This document shows, one piece after another, positions 1-8,037 of a stretch of DNA of 64,000 nt. A model generated the notes under the pieces. It had not been told where the DNA came from, made no database searches, and saw only the letters and a list, made by a program, of their open reading frames with translations. Position 1 is the first letter of the stretch. Each line of letters begins with the position of its first letter. This stretch comes from Evansella vedderi (GTDB lineage: Bacteria; Bacillota; Bacilli; Bacillales; Salisediminibacteriaceae). The stretch is from positions 124,001 through 188,000 of the forward strand of contig NZ_JAUSUG010000004.1 in the NCBI RefSeq assembly GCF_030813435.1. The letters are read 5' to 3'. The translations under genes and the position numbers were made by a program.

Positions 1-979
1 CCTGTTGGTTAGAGGTAACGACAATCTTCAGTCCTAATGCTGGGTAAACTGCGGAGTGAAAGCTTATTCCCGGAGCATGGCCCTTTACATGATAATTAAA
101 TATGGAATTAAATATTTTCGTGATCCAAAGACCATATCCATAATACTCGTTTTCATTTAATTGAACATAGGCGGTTAAAAGTTTTTTCGTAAACTCTTTG
201 CTTAATAATTTATACTTAAATAGATATTCCCAAAACTTAACCATATCAGGGGCTGTTATGAATACGCCACTATCCGCTCCTCCCCGTATAGGAATAGAGT
301 AGATGTTTGTTCTCCACGAGGCAGACTTTTCGTCGTAAATGTATCCTATAGCTGTATTAGTTGGCAATTGATTGAGGAAAAAGTATCCGGAGCTATTCAT
401 TCTACATTTTTTAAAGATATTCTTCTCAATATAATCAGTAAAGGAAAGCCCTGTTTGCTCCTCTATTATTAAACCTAATAGAATATAGCCTGCATTATTA
501 TAATGAAATCGCTCCCCCGGCTTACATCTCATATAGTTTTTTTGAAACAAAGGTAAAAAGTCCTTTAGAGTTTTAAAATTATACATGGGACGCTCTTCCC
601 AAAGTTCCTCAAAATCTTCCATTGTATCTTCATCAAAATAGTCATGAATACCCGAGGTGTGGGTCAATAAATGGTGAATGGTTATATTTTCATCAAAGTT
701 TGGGAATGTAAAATTTAAACAATCCTTCAGGCGTGTTTGGAAATGAAACAAGCCCCTTTCAACTAATTGACAAATTGCGATGGCCGTAAATAACTTACTT
801 CCTGTTGCTATACTGAATCTAGTGTCTACATTATTTCTTATATCATCAGCCCTATTGGCAAACCCATACCCGGATTCGAACATAATATTATTTCTTTCTT
901 TCACATATACAACTCCAGATAAAGGAAGACGGTCATGTAAGTTATTAACGATTTCGTATATTTCGGATCTACTTAACAC
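1..979 (-). CDS. Serine hydrolase, class C beta-lactamase/PBP-like family (3' end outside window)
   Basis: About 326 codons are visible and the frame runs off the left edge. The start is a GTG at 979 with GGAGG seven bases upstream. The fold signature is that of penicillin-recognising serine hydrolases (esterase/DD-peptidase/AmpC-like): a TRFSIATGSKLFTA segment around residues 53-66, a Tyr-Asn-Asn (HYNNAGY) around residue 170, and a GHAPG segment near the end that stands for the third motif. There is no signal peptide, so the protein is probably cytoplasmic. The residue aligned with the catalytic Ser of SxxK is Thr59 (codon ACA, positions 803-805), while Lys62 is kept. It could be an altered-nucleophile enzyme, an inactive relative, or carry a single-base change. 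The substrate cannot be told from sequence. Confidence 0.85.
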   Translation of the reverse strand, partial: MLSRSEIYEIVNNLHDRLPLSGVVYVKERNNIMFESGYGFANRADDIRNNVDTRFSIATGSKLFTAIAICQLVERGLFHFQTRLKDCLNFTFPNFDENITIHHLLTHTSGIHDYFDEDTMEDFEELWEERPMYNFKTLKDFLPLFQKNYMRCKPGERFHYNNAGYILLGLIIEEQTGLSFTDYIEKNIFKKCRMNSSGYFFLNQLPTNTAIGYIYDEKSASWRTNIYSIPIRGGADSGVFITAPDMVKFWEYLFKYKLLSKEFTKKLLTAYVQLNENEYYGYGLWITKIFNSIFNYHVKGHAPGISFHSAVYPALGLKIVVTSNQQ

Positions 980-1121
980 TGGCTTCCCTCCATAATTTAT
1001 TAAAATGTGACTATATTTTATTCAGAATTTTAAAGAATGCTTTAGTTAATGATATTTAACTCATCCAATAAAAATGAGGGATTTACGAAAAACATTTTAC
1101 AAGCTTCAGTGAGGCTGCTTT

Positions 1122-1165
1122 ACAAAAATAAAAAGAATGTCCTTTTGCAAATTCAGGACATTCTT
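1122..1165 (-). terminator. Rho-independent terminator of the small membrane protein gene
   Basis: A perfect 10-bp inverted repeat (AAGAATGTCC / GGACATTCTT, 1133-1165) is followed on the minus strand by TTTTTATTTTT. It lies just after the stop codon at 1180. Confidence 0.8.
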
Positions 1166-1179
1166 CATGTAACTTGTAT

Positions 1180-1626
1180 TTAAATGGCGTTATTATAAAA
1201 CTCAACGGCATCTATATCATAGATGCGGATTAACTCTAATTCACTTTCCCACATTTTATCTAAATACTCATCTGATTCTGGAGTATGGCATTCTCCACAT
1301 TCCTGGTAAAGGATACGAAACTGTTGTGCATAGTAAGCTAGTCCCCTGAAATGATACAGTATTTCGTTTTCATTCTCTGTCAATTCACTATTAGGATCAG
1401 AGCTATAGCTCGTAACAAAATTTTCGTATTTTTGAAACTGCTCCTCACTCATGGGTTCGTATGGAGAGGAGTAGACGAGGATTTCCTCCATATATTCATA
1501 GGTTGTATACCAGATGTCATCCCGTACATCTTCCGGTCTTTCAAAATCGCGTTCATATATAAATATAAAATAGACAAAGAAAAGAACTGCTGCGAGGGCA
1601 ATAGTTATTGCTTTTTTCGGTCTCAT
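1180..1626 (-). CDS. Small membrane-anchored protein with one CxxCH motif, unknown function
   Basis: I do not recognise this 148-residue protein. Residues 6-24 form one hydrophobic segment after a basic MRPKK start, so it is probably anchored with the rest outside. The outer part is acidic and rich in Tyr, Glu and Asp. Residues 110-114 read CGECH, formally a c-type haem attachment motif, but no cytochrome c fold is evident around it; a Met at 125 could be a ligand only by speculation. A strong terminator follows the gene, and rlmD lies 18 bp upstream on the same strand, so the two may be cotranscribed. The minus-strand reading is preferred over the overlapping plus-strand frame because it has a signal anchor and ordinary composition. 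Confidence 0.65.
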   Translation of the reverse strand: MRPKKAITIALAAVLFFVYFIFIYERDFERPEDVRDDIWYTTYEYMEEILVYSSPYEPMSEEQFQKYENFVTSYSSDPNSELTENENEILYHFRGLAYYAQQFRILYQECGECHTPESDEYLDKMWESELELIRIYDIDAVEFYNNAI

Positions 1627-1644
1627 TATAATCTCCTCAATTTC

Positions 1645-3018
1645 CTATGATAAAATTACTTCCGCGACACATTCTACGTGGGCTGTCATGGGGAACATGT
1701 CCACTGGCTGAACTTGCTTTGTGGTAAATCCTTGCTGTTCAAGATACTTCAAATCCCTTGCCAATGTAGAAGGGTTGCAGGATACGTATACTAATCTGCA
1801 AGGTTTCATTTTTACAATTGTTTCCAAAAGGGATTCATCACATCCCTTTCTCGGTGGATCTACTACCATTACATCGGCATGAATACCTTGTGCATACCAC
1901 CAAGGGATTACCTTTTCCGCTTCCCCTACAGCAAAATCCACATTATCCATTCCATTTATCTGGGCATTCTTTTTTGCATCTACGATGGCTTCAGGCACAA
2001 TTTCTACTCCATAAACATGCTTAGCTTTCTGAGCAAGAAATAAACTGATTGTTCCAATACCGCAATAGGCATCGATTACGGTTTCCTTTCCTGTCAGTTT
2101 GCAGTACTCCAACGCTTTATCGTATAGAACCTTTGTTTGTTCAGGATTCACTTGATAAAAAGATCTTGCAGAAATGGCAAATTTGATATCACCTATATAA
2201 TCGTAGATAACTTCTTCACCCCAAAGGACGACTGTTTCATCGCCAAAAATAACGTTTGTCCGCTTCGGATTTATATTTTGAACAATTGATTTTACATTTG
2301 GAAGGGTATCACAAATCTCTTGAATGACATTTTTCTTATTTGGGAGTTCTTTCCCCTTTGTCACTAAGACAACCATAAGTTCATTCGTTACTTTTCCGTA
2401 TCTAGTAACAACATGGCGAAGGGTTCCTTTATGAGCTTTGTCATCGTAGCCCCTTATTCCATACTTTTGGGCAATGCTTTTAATAAGCTGAACTACGTCG
2501 TCATTTGCTTCATGTTGAATCATACAACGTTCCATATCAATGATTTTGTGGCTTCTTTCCGCATAGAATCCTGCAATAAGTCCTCCTTCTTCTTCCCCAA
2601 AAGGAACCTGGGCCTTATTTCTGTAATTCCAAGGATCCTCCATTCCTAATGTGGGATGCACAGTTACATTTGTTAAGCCTCCAATTCTTTCAAGGACATC
2701 TCGAACATGCTTTTCCTTATGCTTTAGCTGGCCAGGATAGCTTAAGTGCTGAAGCTGACAGCCACCACATTGTTTAAATATTGGGCATGGTGCCTCTACT
2801 CGATCTTTACTTTCTTCCGTTATATTCAAAAGTCGGCCAAAGGCATAATTTTTTTTAACCTTTGTAATCTTCACATCTCCAGTTTCACCAGGGAGAGCCC
2901 GCTGTACAAAGATTGGATATCCTTGTAATTTAGCTACCCCAGCCCCATCATGAGTTAAGTCCTCAAATGTAAGCTCTATTAATTGGTTTTTATATACAGG
3001 TGCTTTTTCTGCCATCAT
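1645..3018 (-). CDS. rlmD: 23S rRNA (uracil-5-)-methyltransferase RlmCD
   Basis: SAM-dependent RNA m5U methyltransferase of the TrmA/RumA family, 457 aa. An N-terminal TRAM domain (about residues 8-66) precedes the [4Fe-4S] cysteines C78, C84 and C87 ([10 protein letters not shown]) and a fourth Cys in ERCMIQ. The methyltransferase domain shows [11 protein letters not shown] (SAM binding), VVDPPRKGC, and the catalytic Cys near residue 414 in YVSCNPSTL. In B. subtilis the orthologue YefA (RlmCD) modifies U747 and U1939 of 23S rRNA, and the same double role is inferred here. B. subtilis yefA lies next to dgkB and the gat genes; here dgkB and gatCAB lie 8-15 kb away with other genes between, so the neighbourhood is only partly kept. 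Two Met codons at 3018 and 3015 are both possible starts. Confidence 0.95.
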   Translation of the reverse strand: MMAEKAPVYKNQLIELTFEDLTHDGAGVAKLQGYPIFVQRALPGETGDVKITKVKKNYAFGRLLNITEESKDRVEAPCPIFKQCGGCQLQHLSYPGQLKHKEKHVRDVLERIGGLTNVTVHPTLGMEDPWNYRNKAQVPFGEEEGGLIAGFYAERSHKIIDMERCMIQHEANDDVVQLIKSIAQKYGIRGYDDKAHKGTLRHVVTRYGKVTNELMVVLVTKGKELPNKKNVIQEICDTLPNVKSIVQNINPKRTNVIFGDETVVLWGEEVIYDYIGDIKFAISARSFYQVNPEQTKVLYDKALEYCKLTGKETVIDAYCGIGTISLFLAQKAKHVYGVEIVPEAIVDAKKNAQINGMDNVDFAVGEAEKVIPWWYAQGIHADVMVVDPPRKGCDESLLETIVKMKPCRLVYVSCNPSTLARDLKYLEQQGFTTKQVQPVDMFPMTAHVECVAEVILS

Positions 3019-3203
3019 TGTACGATTCCCTTTCTGACCACATTTTTTCTAAACATGATTGTACCATAATCGATCTTAATAAAAAAAACTTTGAAGCATT
3101 GAATAAATTGAGTTCCAATAAATGAACATTTAATACAAAAGTTTTCCTCAAATCTGATTTTTTTGAAAAAATAAGAAATAGGGAGAAAGGTCGAGAAAAT
3201 AAA

Positions 3204-3217
3204 TGAAAGCGCTTTAA
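3204..3217 (+). promoter_or_regulatory. Probable CcpA cre site upstream of cstA
   Basis: The sequence TGAAAGCGCTTTAA matches the cre consensus TGWAANCGNTNWCA at all but one base, with a palindromic core. It lies about 90 bp upstream of the cstA start codon. Carbon catabolite repression of a carbon-starvation transporter is what this would mean; the transcription start is not visible, so roadblock and promoter-overlap modes cannot be separated. Confidence 0.55.
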
Positions 3218-3307
3218 AAATGGGATAAATTGGCCTATTTTCCTTTTTTTCTTTAAAAGGACAAAGTGCAATAATGAAACTGAATAAATATGATTGGAGG
3301 GAAAAGA

Positions 3308-5053
3308 ATGAGTGGTATTCTATTAGCTTTAATAGGTATGTTTGTGTTTTTTCTAGGTTATCGTTATTATTCTAAGTTTATTGCAGAGAAGATTTACAGA
3401 CTAGACCCAAACTTCGTGACTCCAGCCAATGAATTTAATGACGGTAAAGACTTTGTTCCTACAAATAAATGGGTATTGTGGGGACATCATTTTACGTCAG
3501 TTGCCGGTGCCGCACCAATTGTAGGTCCTGCCATTGCTATCTATTGGGGATGGGTACCAGCTGTTATCTGGGTATTATTAGGAACTGTATTTGCTGCCGG
3601 TGTCCATGACTTCGGTGCCCTTGTTTTATCTGTCAGAAATAAAGGGCAATCGGTTGGAACATTAGCCAATAAGATTATTGGTCAACGGGCAAAGATTCTA
3701 TTCTTATTCATTATCTTGATTCTTGTTCTTATGGTTAATGCTGTATTCGCTTGGGTTATCGCCAACCTTTTCATCAATTTCCCATCGGCAGTATTATCTG
3801 TATTCATCCAAATTCCTCTGGCCATTTGGATTGGTTATGTTGTATACAGGAAAAAAGGAGGAATGCTATGGCCTTCCTTAGCAGCGTTGGGAACCATGTA
3901 TGCTGCAGCTGTATTAGCTTCTAAAGTTCCTGCATTACAAATTGATTTAAAAAGCTGGTTTGGGGGAGAGGAAAACATTGTTGCCTTCGGTTTAAATGGT
4001 GTGGCTTTCTCCTTCTTCGTATGGATAATTATTTTAATGGTATATGTATATATTGCTTCTACTTTACCGGTGTGGAAGTTACTACAGCCACGTGATTACA
4101 TCAACTCCCACCAATTAGTAGTCGGTTTACTTATTTTATACCTAGGGTTATTCTTCTCTAACCCAACCATTACTGCACCAGCTATGAACAGTGCCGCAAC
4201 AGACGTACCTTGGATACCTATCCTATTTATTACCATTGCCTGTGGTGCCATATCTGGATTCCACGGTCTTGTTGCTTCGGGTACGACAAGTAAGCAGCTA
4301 GATAGGGAGCCTCAAGCACGAATGGTTGGTTACGGCGGAGCAGTCGGTGAAGGGCTACTGGCTTTAGCTTCCATCATTGCAGTTGGTACGTTGTTTACTT
4401 CCCGCGAAGGCTTCTTGGAAGCATATAGTGGCTTTGCTGCTGCTAATGGTGGTGGATTAGGAAACTTTGTTCAAGGAGCAGGACAACTAGCAACAGGAAT
4501 CTTTATTCCTGCTGACATTGCTACTACTATCGTAGCCGTTATTGTTGTAAGCTTCGCTGCTACAACATTAGATACATCTATTCGTTTAATGCGTTACATT
4601 ATTTCAGAGCTTGGTAAGGAATATAAGGTTATGTCCCTTACGAAGACACATGTTGCTACAACTATCGCTGTCGGTTCTAGTGCTGCACTCGTCCTATTAC
4701 CGGAAGGTCCAAACGGATTTGGTTCAGGTGGATATGTTCTATGGCCGTTATTCGGTACATCCAATCAATTGTTAGCAGCTATAACATTACTACTAATTAC
4801 AATATGGTTAAAGCGCCAAGGAAGAAACTATTTACCAACGCTAATACCAATGGTGTTCTTACTGGCAATGACCTTGTTTGCTATGGGTAGACAGCTTCTG
4901 TTAGATTGGTCGCCTTTCGCTGGAGCTAACCCTAACTTGTTGCTATTCGTTTTAGGATCTATCATATTTGGTTTCGCTGCTTGGATTTTGCTAGAAGCAA
5001 TCGCTGCATTACGAAATAATAAGCCAAATGTACCTAAAAATAAAGCAGTGTAA
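3308..5053 (+). CDS. cstA: Carbon starvation protein CstA, peptide/pyruvate-type transporter
   Basis: Polytopic membrane protein of the CstA family (581 aa from the chosen start), with about fifteen hydrophobic segments and the family hallmark GHHFTSVAGAAPIVGP near residues 59-74 plus DTSIRLMRYI in the C-terminal half. CstA proteins import peptides or pyruvate when preferred carbon runs out. The ATG at 3308 has GGAGG eight bases before it, so it is preferred to the upstream ATG at 3290, whose codons include that ribosome site. A cre-like site precedes the gene and a strong terminator follows, yet the next three plus-strand genes form a recurring neighbourhood with CstA. The exact substrate is inferred from the family only. 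Confidence 0.93.
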   Translation: MSGILLALIGMFVFFLGYRYYSKFIAEKIYRLDPNFVTPANEFNDGKDFVPTNKWVLWGHHFTSVAGAAPIVGPAIAIYWGWVPAVIWVLLGTVFAAGVHDFGALVLSVRNKGQSVGTLANKIIGQRAKILFLFIILILVLMVNAVFAWVIANLFINFPSAVLSVFIQIPLAIWIGYVVYRKKGGMLWPSLAALGTMYAAAVLASKVPALQIDLKSWFGGEENIVAFGLNGVAFSFFVWIIILMVYVYIASTLPVWKLLQPRDYINSHQLVVGLLILYLGLFFSNPTITAPAMNSAATDVPWIPILFITIACGAISGFHGLVASGTTSKQLDREPQARMVGYGGAVGEGLLALASIIAVGTLFTSREGFLEAYSGFAAANGGGLGNFVQGAGQLATGIFIPADIATTIVAVIVVSFAATTLDTSIRLMRYIISELGKEYKVMSLTKTHVATTIAVGSSAALVLLPEGPNGFGSGGYVLWPLFGTSNQLLAAITLLLITIWLKRQGRNYLPTLIPMVFLLAMTLFAMGRQLLLDWSPFAGANPNLLLFVLGSIIFGFAAWILLEAIAALRNNKPNVPKNKAV

Positions 5054-5066
5054 TATTTCAAAGTAG

Positions 5067-5102
5067 GTGGCTTCTCTTTCAGGAGAAGCCACTCTCTTTT
5101 TG
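5067..5102 (+). terminator. Terminator after cstA
   Basis: GTGGCTTCTC / GAGAAGCCAC form a perfect 10-bp stem (5067-5092) followed by TCTCTTTTT. Confidence 0.85.
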
Positions 5103-5137
5103 AAAGGCTTTTTTCGAACTTTGTTTCATTTTGAAAA

Positions 5138-5178
5138 ACTTGGAGAAGCGGAAGGCGTCCACCTGTAGCGTATCCAAG
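5138..5178 (-). repeat. Dispersed intergenic repeat, copy 1 (short)
   Basis: Read on the minus strand this is CTTGGATACGCTACAGGTGG followed by ACGCCTTCCGCTTCTCCAAG. The same module occurs at 9367-9475 (with an insertion) and 25308-25363, always in intergenic DNA. The ends CTTGGA and TCCAAG are inverted copies of each other. Confidence 0.65.
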
Positions 5179-5306
5179 TCATATTCTATTCTTCTAAAAA
5201 CAACCTCTTTCAGAAAACAGCCATATAAAAACAGGTAAATACCATACGAAAGAAGAATAGTTAAATAGAATCCAATTTATCAAAGTACATGTAAGGAGTG
5301 GTCAAT

Positions 5307-5570
5307 ATGTCCTTCCAGGAACGTCTAAAAAGAATTATCCAATTATACGATGAAATTCTGCGGACCGGGCATCGAACGGAAATAATACGGGAGCTTCAAG
5401 AGGAAGATGACCTGTTCATGCTGCTCCTTTATTCGGATATGCTAGGAATTCCAAATCCAGCTTTCTATTACACATTAGAGCTTTACCCCCATATGCTAGA
5501 GAAGTTTCACGATTGGCATACACGAATGGGCATGGACAAGTCCCCATTAACCGGGTTTCGCTGTTGTTAA
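5307..5570 (+). CDS. Small cory-CC-star type protein ending in Cys-Cys
   Basis: Small soluble helical protein, 87 aa from the ATG at 5307 (AAGGAG eight bases upstream), ending RCC immediately before the stop. I recognise it as the small Cys-Cys-terminal family that sits beside Get3/ArsA-like ATPases and CstA in Bacillaceae and actinobacteria (cory-CC-star). The body contains acidic EEDD, several aromatic residues and a WHTRMG segment before the tail. No enzyme motif is visible. The next gene begins 24 bp downstream and the two are almost certainly cotranscribed. A C-terminal vicinal Cys pair next to an ArsA-type ATPase suggests metal/metalloid binding or a substrate tail handed to the ATPase; this is inference. 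Confidence 0.8.
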   Translation: MSFQERLKRIIQLYDEILRTGHRTEIIRELQEEDDLFMLLLYSDMLGIPNPAFYYTLELYPHMLEKFHDWHTRMGMDKSPLTGFRCC

Positions 5571-5594
5571 AGTGTCGAGGAGGTTCATAAATAG

Positions 5595-6542
5595 ATGACA
5601 AACTTAAATTTATTAGATAAAAAAGTGATTTTTGTTGGAGGAAAGGGTGGTGTAGGAAAATCTACCTCTGCATCTGCCATTGCCATGGCTGCTAGTCAAT
5701 TAGGTAAGAAAGTTCTCCTTGTGTCTACAGATCCGGCCCACAACTTAAGCGATTTATTCCATACAAGACTTAAAGGAGAACCTAAAAAGGTTCGTGACAG
5801 CCTATACGTAATGGAAATTGATCCTGAAAAGGAAAGCGAACGATACATAAAGCAAGTAAAAGAAAATTTACAGGGACAAGTTCGTGCAACGATGATCGAA
5901 GAGGTTCACAGGCAAATAGATATGGCAAAAACGAGCCCGGGTGCCGATGAAGCAGCCCTTTTTGACCGTATCACCTCCCTTATTTTAGAAGAATTACAAC
6001 AGTTTGACTTAATTATTTTTGATACTGCCCCAACTGGACACACACTAAGACTTGTTTCCCTGCCAGAAATGATGGGGGTGTGGATGGATGGTATGCTTGA
6101 ACGCCGTCGTAAAACGAATGAACATTACACACAGCTCCTTAATGATGGGGAACCTGTGGAAGATCCTATTTACCAAACACTGCAGAAGCGAAGAGATAAA
6201 TTTAAAAGAGTCCGTGATATTTTATTAGACTCTAAAATGACAGGATTCCTTTTTGTCTTAAACCCAGAGAGACTCCCTATCCAAGAGGCAAAAAGGGGTA
6301 TTGATACATTGAACAAGCATAACATTCCTGTTCTCGGTATTATCGTAAATAAAGTATTACCCGATGAGGTGGATGGTACATTTTTTCAAAAGAGAAAGGA
6401 ACAACAATTCTCCTACTTACAGGAAATTGAGCAGATGTTCCATAACATACCTCAAATAAGAATGGAATTACTAGAAGAAGATATTTCTACACTCCACCAC
6501 TTAGAAACAGTCGCAGGACGGTGGAAAAAAGAAATTAGCTAA
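5595..6542 (+). CDS. ArsA/Get3-family ATPase
   Basis: Single-domain deviant Walker-A ATPase of 315 aa. Residues 15-24 are GGKGGVGKST (signature Lys in the P-loop), followed by STDPAHNLSDLF (switch I-like) and DTAPTGHTLRL (switch II-like), all diagnostic of the ArsA/Get3 group. A Met-rich stretch (LPEMMGVWMDGML) resembles the substrate-groove helix of Get3. No ArsB pump, ArsR or ArsD-like gene is nearby, so classical arsenite export is unlikely. The flanking CC-terminal protein and the upstream CstA suggest membrane-protein handling or a linked redox/metal task. GGAGG lies 11 bases before the ATG. Confidence 0.9.
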   Translation: MTNLNLLDKKVIFVGGKGGVGKSTSASAIAMAASQLGKKVLLVSTDPAHNLSDLFHTRLKGEPKKVRDSLYVMEIDPEKESERYIKQVKENLQGQVRATMIEEVHRQIDMAKTSPGADEAALFDRITSLILEELQQFDLIIFDTAPTGHTLRLVSLPEMMGVWMDGMLERRRKTNEHYTQLLNDGEPVEDPIYQTLQKRRDKFKRVRDILLDSKMTGFLFVLNPERLPIQEAKRGIDTLNKHNIPVLGIIVNKVLPDEVDGTFFQKRKEQQFSYLQEIEQMFHNIPQIRMELLEEDISTLHHLETVAGRWKKEIS

Positions 6543-6566
6543 TTTATATAAAGGGGGAACTTATCA

Positions 6567-7199
6567 ATGGGGAATCATTTTCATCATATTATACAATCAG
6601 AAGCAGAGTTACTATCTCTTCTTGGGGAACCTAGCGATTTAGCGAAAAATAAAGTGATTACTTCTTTAGATGAACAGTGTATTCAATTTCTTAACCGCGC
6701 CCCTTTCCTTGTTGTCGCCACATCGAACAGAGAAGGACAATGTGATGTTTCTCCACGTGGTGATGCTCCTGGCTTTGTTTATGTCATTGACGAAAAAACT
6801 ATACTCATCCCTGAACGTAAAGGAAACAAGCGAGCAGATTCTATGAAAAATATTTTAGAGACTTCCCATGTGGGGCTACAATTTTTTATACCTGGTTTGG
6901 AAGAAACGTTACGGATTAACGGAGAAGCCGTGTTAATTACGGATATAAAGTGGTTAGAAAAAATGGAAGTTCAAGGACAAATACCAGCTGTAGCAATTGC
7001 TGTTACTATAACAGAATGTTTCATTCACTGTGCAAAAGCCTTTAAACGTTCCGAACTTTGGAAACCTTCAACATGGCCGGCAAAGGATCTCCTTCCTAAC
7101 CCTGCAAAAATGCTTAGGGATCATGCCAATATGAAGGATCAATCAGTTGAAGCAATGGAAAAACACCTGCAAAACAGTTATAAGAATGACCTATATTAA
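6567..7199 (+). CDS. Pyridoxamine 5'-phosphate oxidase-like FMN flavoprotein
   Basis: A 210-residue split-barrel flavin protein of the PPOX superfamily. Typical segments are FLVVATSNREGQCDVSPRGD around residues 47-66 and RKGNKRADSMKN around residues 90-101, which resemble the FMN-binding strands and the basic phosphate-binding turn. The C-terminal region IHCAKAFKRSELW is typical of the MSMEG_1061-like subgroup, whose substrates are not settled. It starts 24 bp after the ArsA-like gene with AAGGGGG upstream and is followed by a terminator, so it closes the operon that begins at the CC-terminal protein. Function beyond flavin binding is not predicted. Confidence 0.85.
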   Translation: MGNHFHHIIQSEAELLSLLGEPSDLAKNKVITSLDEQCIQFLNRAPFLVVATSNREGQCDVSPRGDAPGFVYVIDEKTILIPERKGNKRADSMKNILETSHVGLQFFIPGLEETLRINGEAVLITDIKWLEKMEVQGQIPAVAIAVTITECFIHCAKAFKRSELWKPSTWPAKDLLPNPAKMLRDHANMKDQSVEAMEKHLQNSYKNDLY

Positions 7200-7211
7200 T
7201 GTTGTAAAAGT

Positions 7212-7243
7212 AAGCTGATGAGAGGTGTCAGCTTTTCTTTTTT
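7212..7243 (+). terminator. Terminator after the PPOX gene
   Basis: AAGCTGA / TCAGCTT stem (7212-7234) followed by TTCTTTTTT. Confidence 0.75.
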
Positions 7244-7482
7244 GGTCATCCTAAGGGGGAAGATGTTTTTATAGGAAGAATTAATTATGTTACCAGAAGT
7301 TATGAAGTAAAGGACGACTGCAGCCCAAATAATCGGAAGATAAATTGACAAAAGTAGGGTTTGAATCGCGAAAGTGGGGGCAAACAAGGATTTCGCGTCT
7401 CAATAAGCTGTTGAAACGCCTAAAATTATAATTTCAGATTATGACGAGCTTTGAATAATTTTACAAGTACGAGGTGATATGT

Positions 7483-7896
7483 ATGGATTGGTTAGGTATT
7501 GGTGTATTTATTTTAGCAATCGGATTTGCGATTCTCGTGTTCATTATGATTCCAGTTATAAAAAATTTAGAAAAAACTCTTGGGGCTGCAGCGGATACCA
7601 TTACAACTACACAGAAGGGTATTGAAGACATTACTAGTGAAACAGCAATAGTACTGAACACAACAAACGAAACCCTGTTAAATGTTAATGATAAGTTAAA
7701 AAAACTGGACCCTCTATTCGACACGGTTAATGATGCAGGAAAGTCGGCCCAACATATGACATCCTCCCTTGTTCGAATAACCGGAGCAAAGGCACAAAGG
7801 ACAGCAGATGGAACAGAAATTCTAGACCGCAATAATTTAGAAGGAATACTTCGAGGCGCAGCGTTTATTTATTACTTAACAAGGAAAAAACAATAA
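7483..7896 (+). CDS. DUF948 membrane-anchored protein
   Basis: A 137-residue protein with one N-terminal transmembrane segment (about residues 3-24) followed by a heptad-like Thr/Asn/Lys-rich region (LEKTLGAAADTI... NETLLNVNDKLKKLDPLFDTV) that should form a coiled coil. This is the DUF948 family, which resembles the signalling coiled coil of chemoreceptors but lacks their conserved tip; some members are general-stress proteins. The start is ATG 7483 with GAGGTG six bases upstream, preferred over the GTG at 7474 that is part of that site. It stands alone, with a hairpin terminator downstream. Confidence 0.85.
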   Translation: MDWLGIGVFILAIGFAILVFIMIPVIKNLEKTLGAAADTITTTQKGIEDITSETAIVLNTTNETLLNVNDKLKKLDPLFDTVNDAGKSAQHMTSSLVRITGAKAQRTADGTEILDRNNLEGILRGAAFIYYLTRKKQ

Positions 7897-7916
7897 ACAG
7901 TTCACAATTTTGTCAC

Positions 7917-7968
7917 AGACCGGGTTCATGAACATTTGTTCACAGACCCGGTCTATGTCCTTTAATTG
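7917..7968 (+). terminator. Hairpin terminator after the DUF948 gene
   Basis: AGACCGGGT / ACCCGGTCT perfect 9-bp stem (7917-7954), then a T-rich stretch with TTTAATTG. The loop holds a smaller GAAC/GTTC repeat. Confidence 0.6.
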
Positions 7969-8037
7969 TTTTTATTTACTTGATTTTCCATATCAGTTAC
8001 GATTAAAAGAAAGATGATGAATGAAGGGGAATTCCAA

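Noticed and set aside
2990-3271. 93-codon minus-strand frame rich in Phe, Leu, Lys
   Set aside because: AT-rich promoter region of cstA and overlaps the rlmD start; no ribosome site.
5595-6542. Arsenite pump ATPase ArsA in an ars operon
   Set aside because: No ArsB, ArsC, ArsD or ArsR gene nearby and single-domain form; named only as ArsA/Get3 family.
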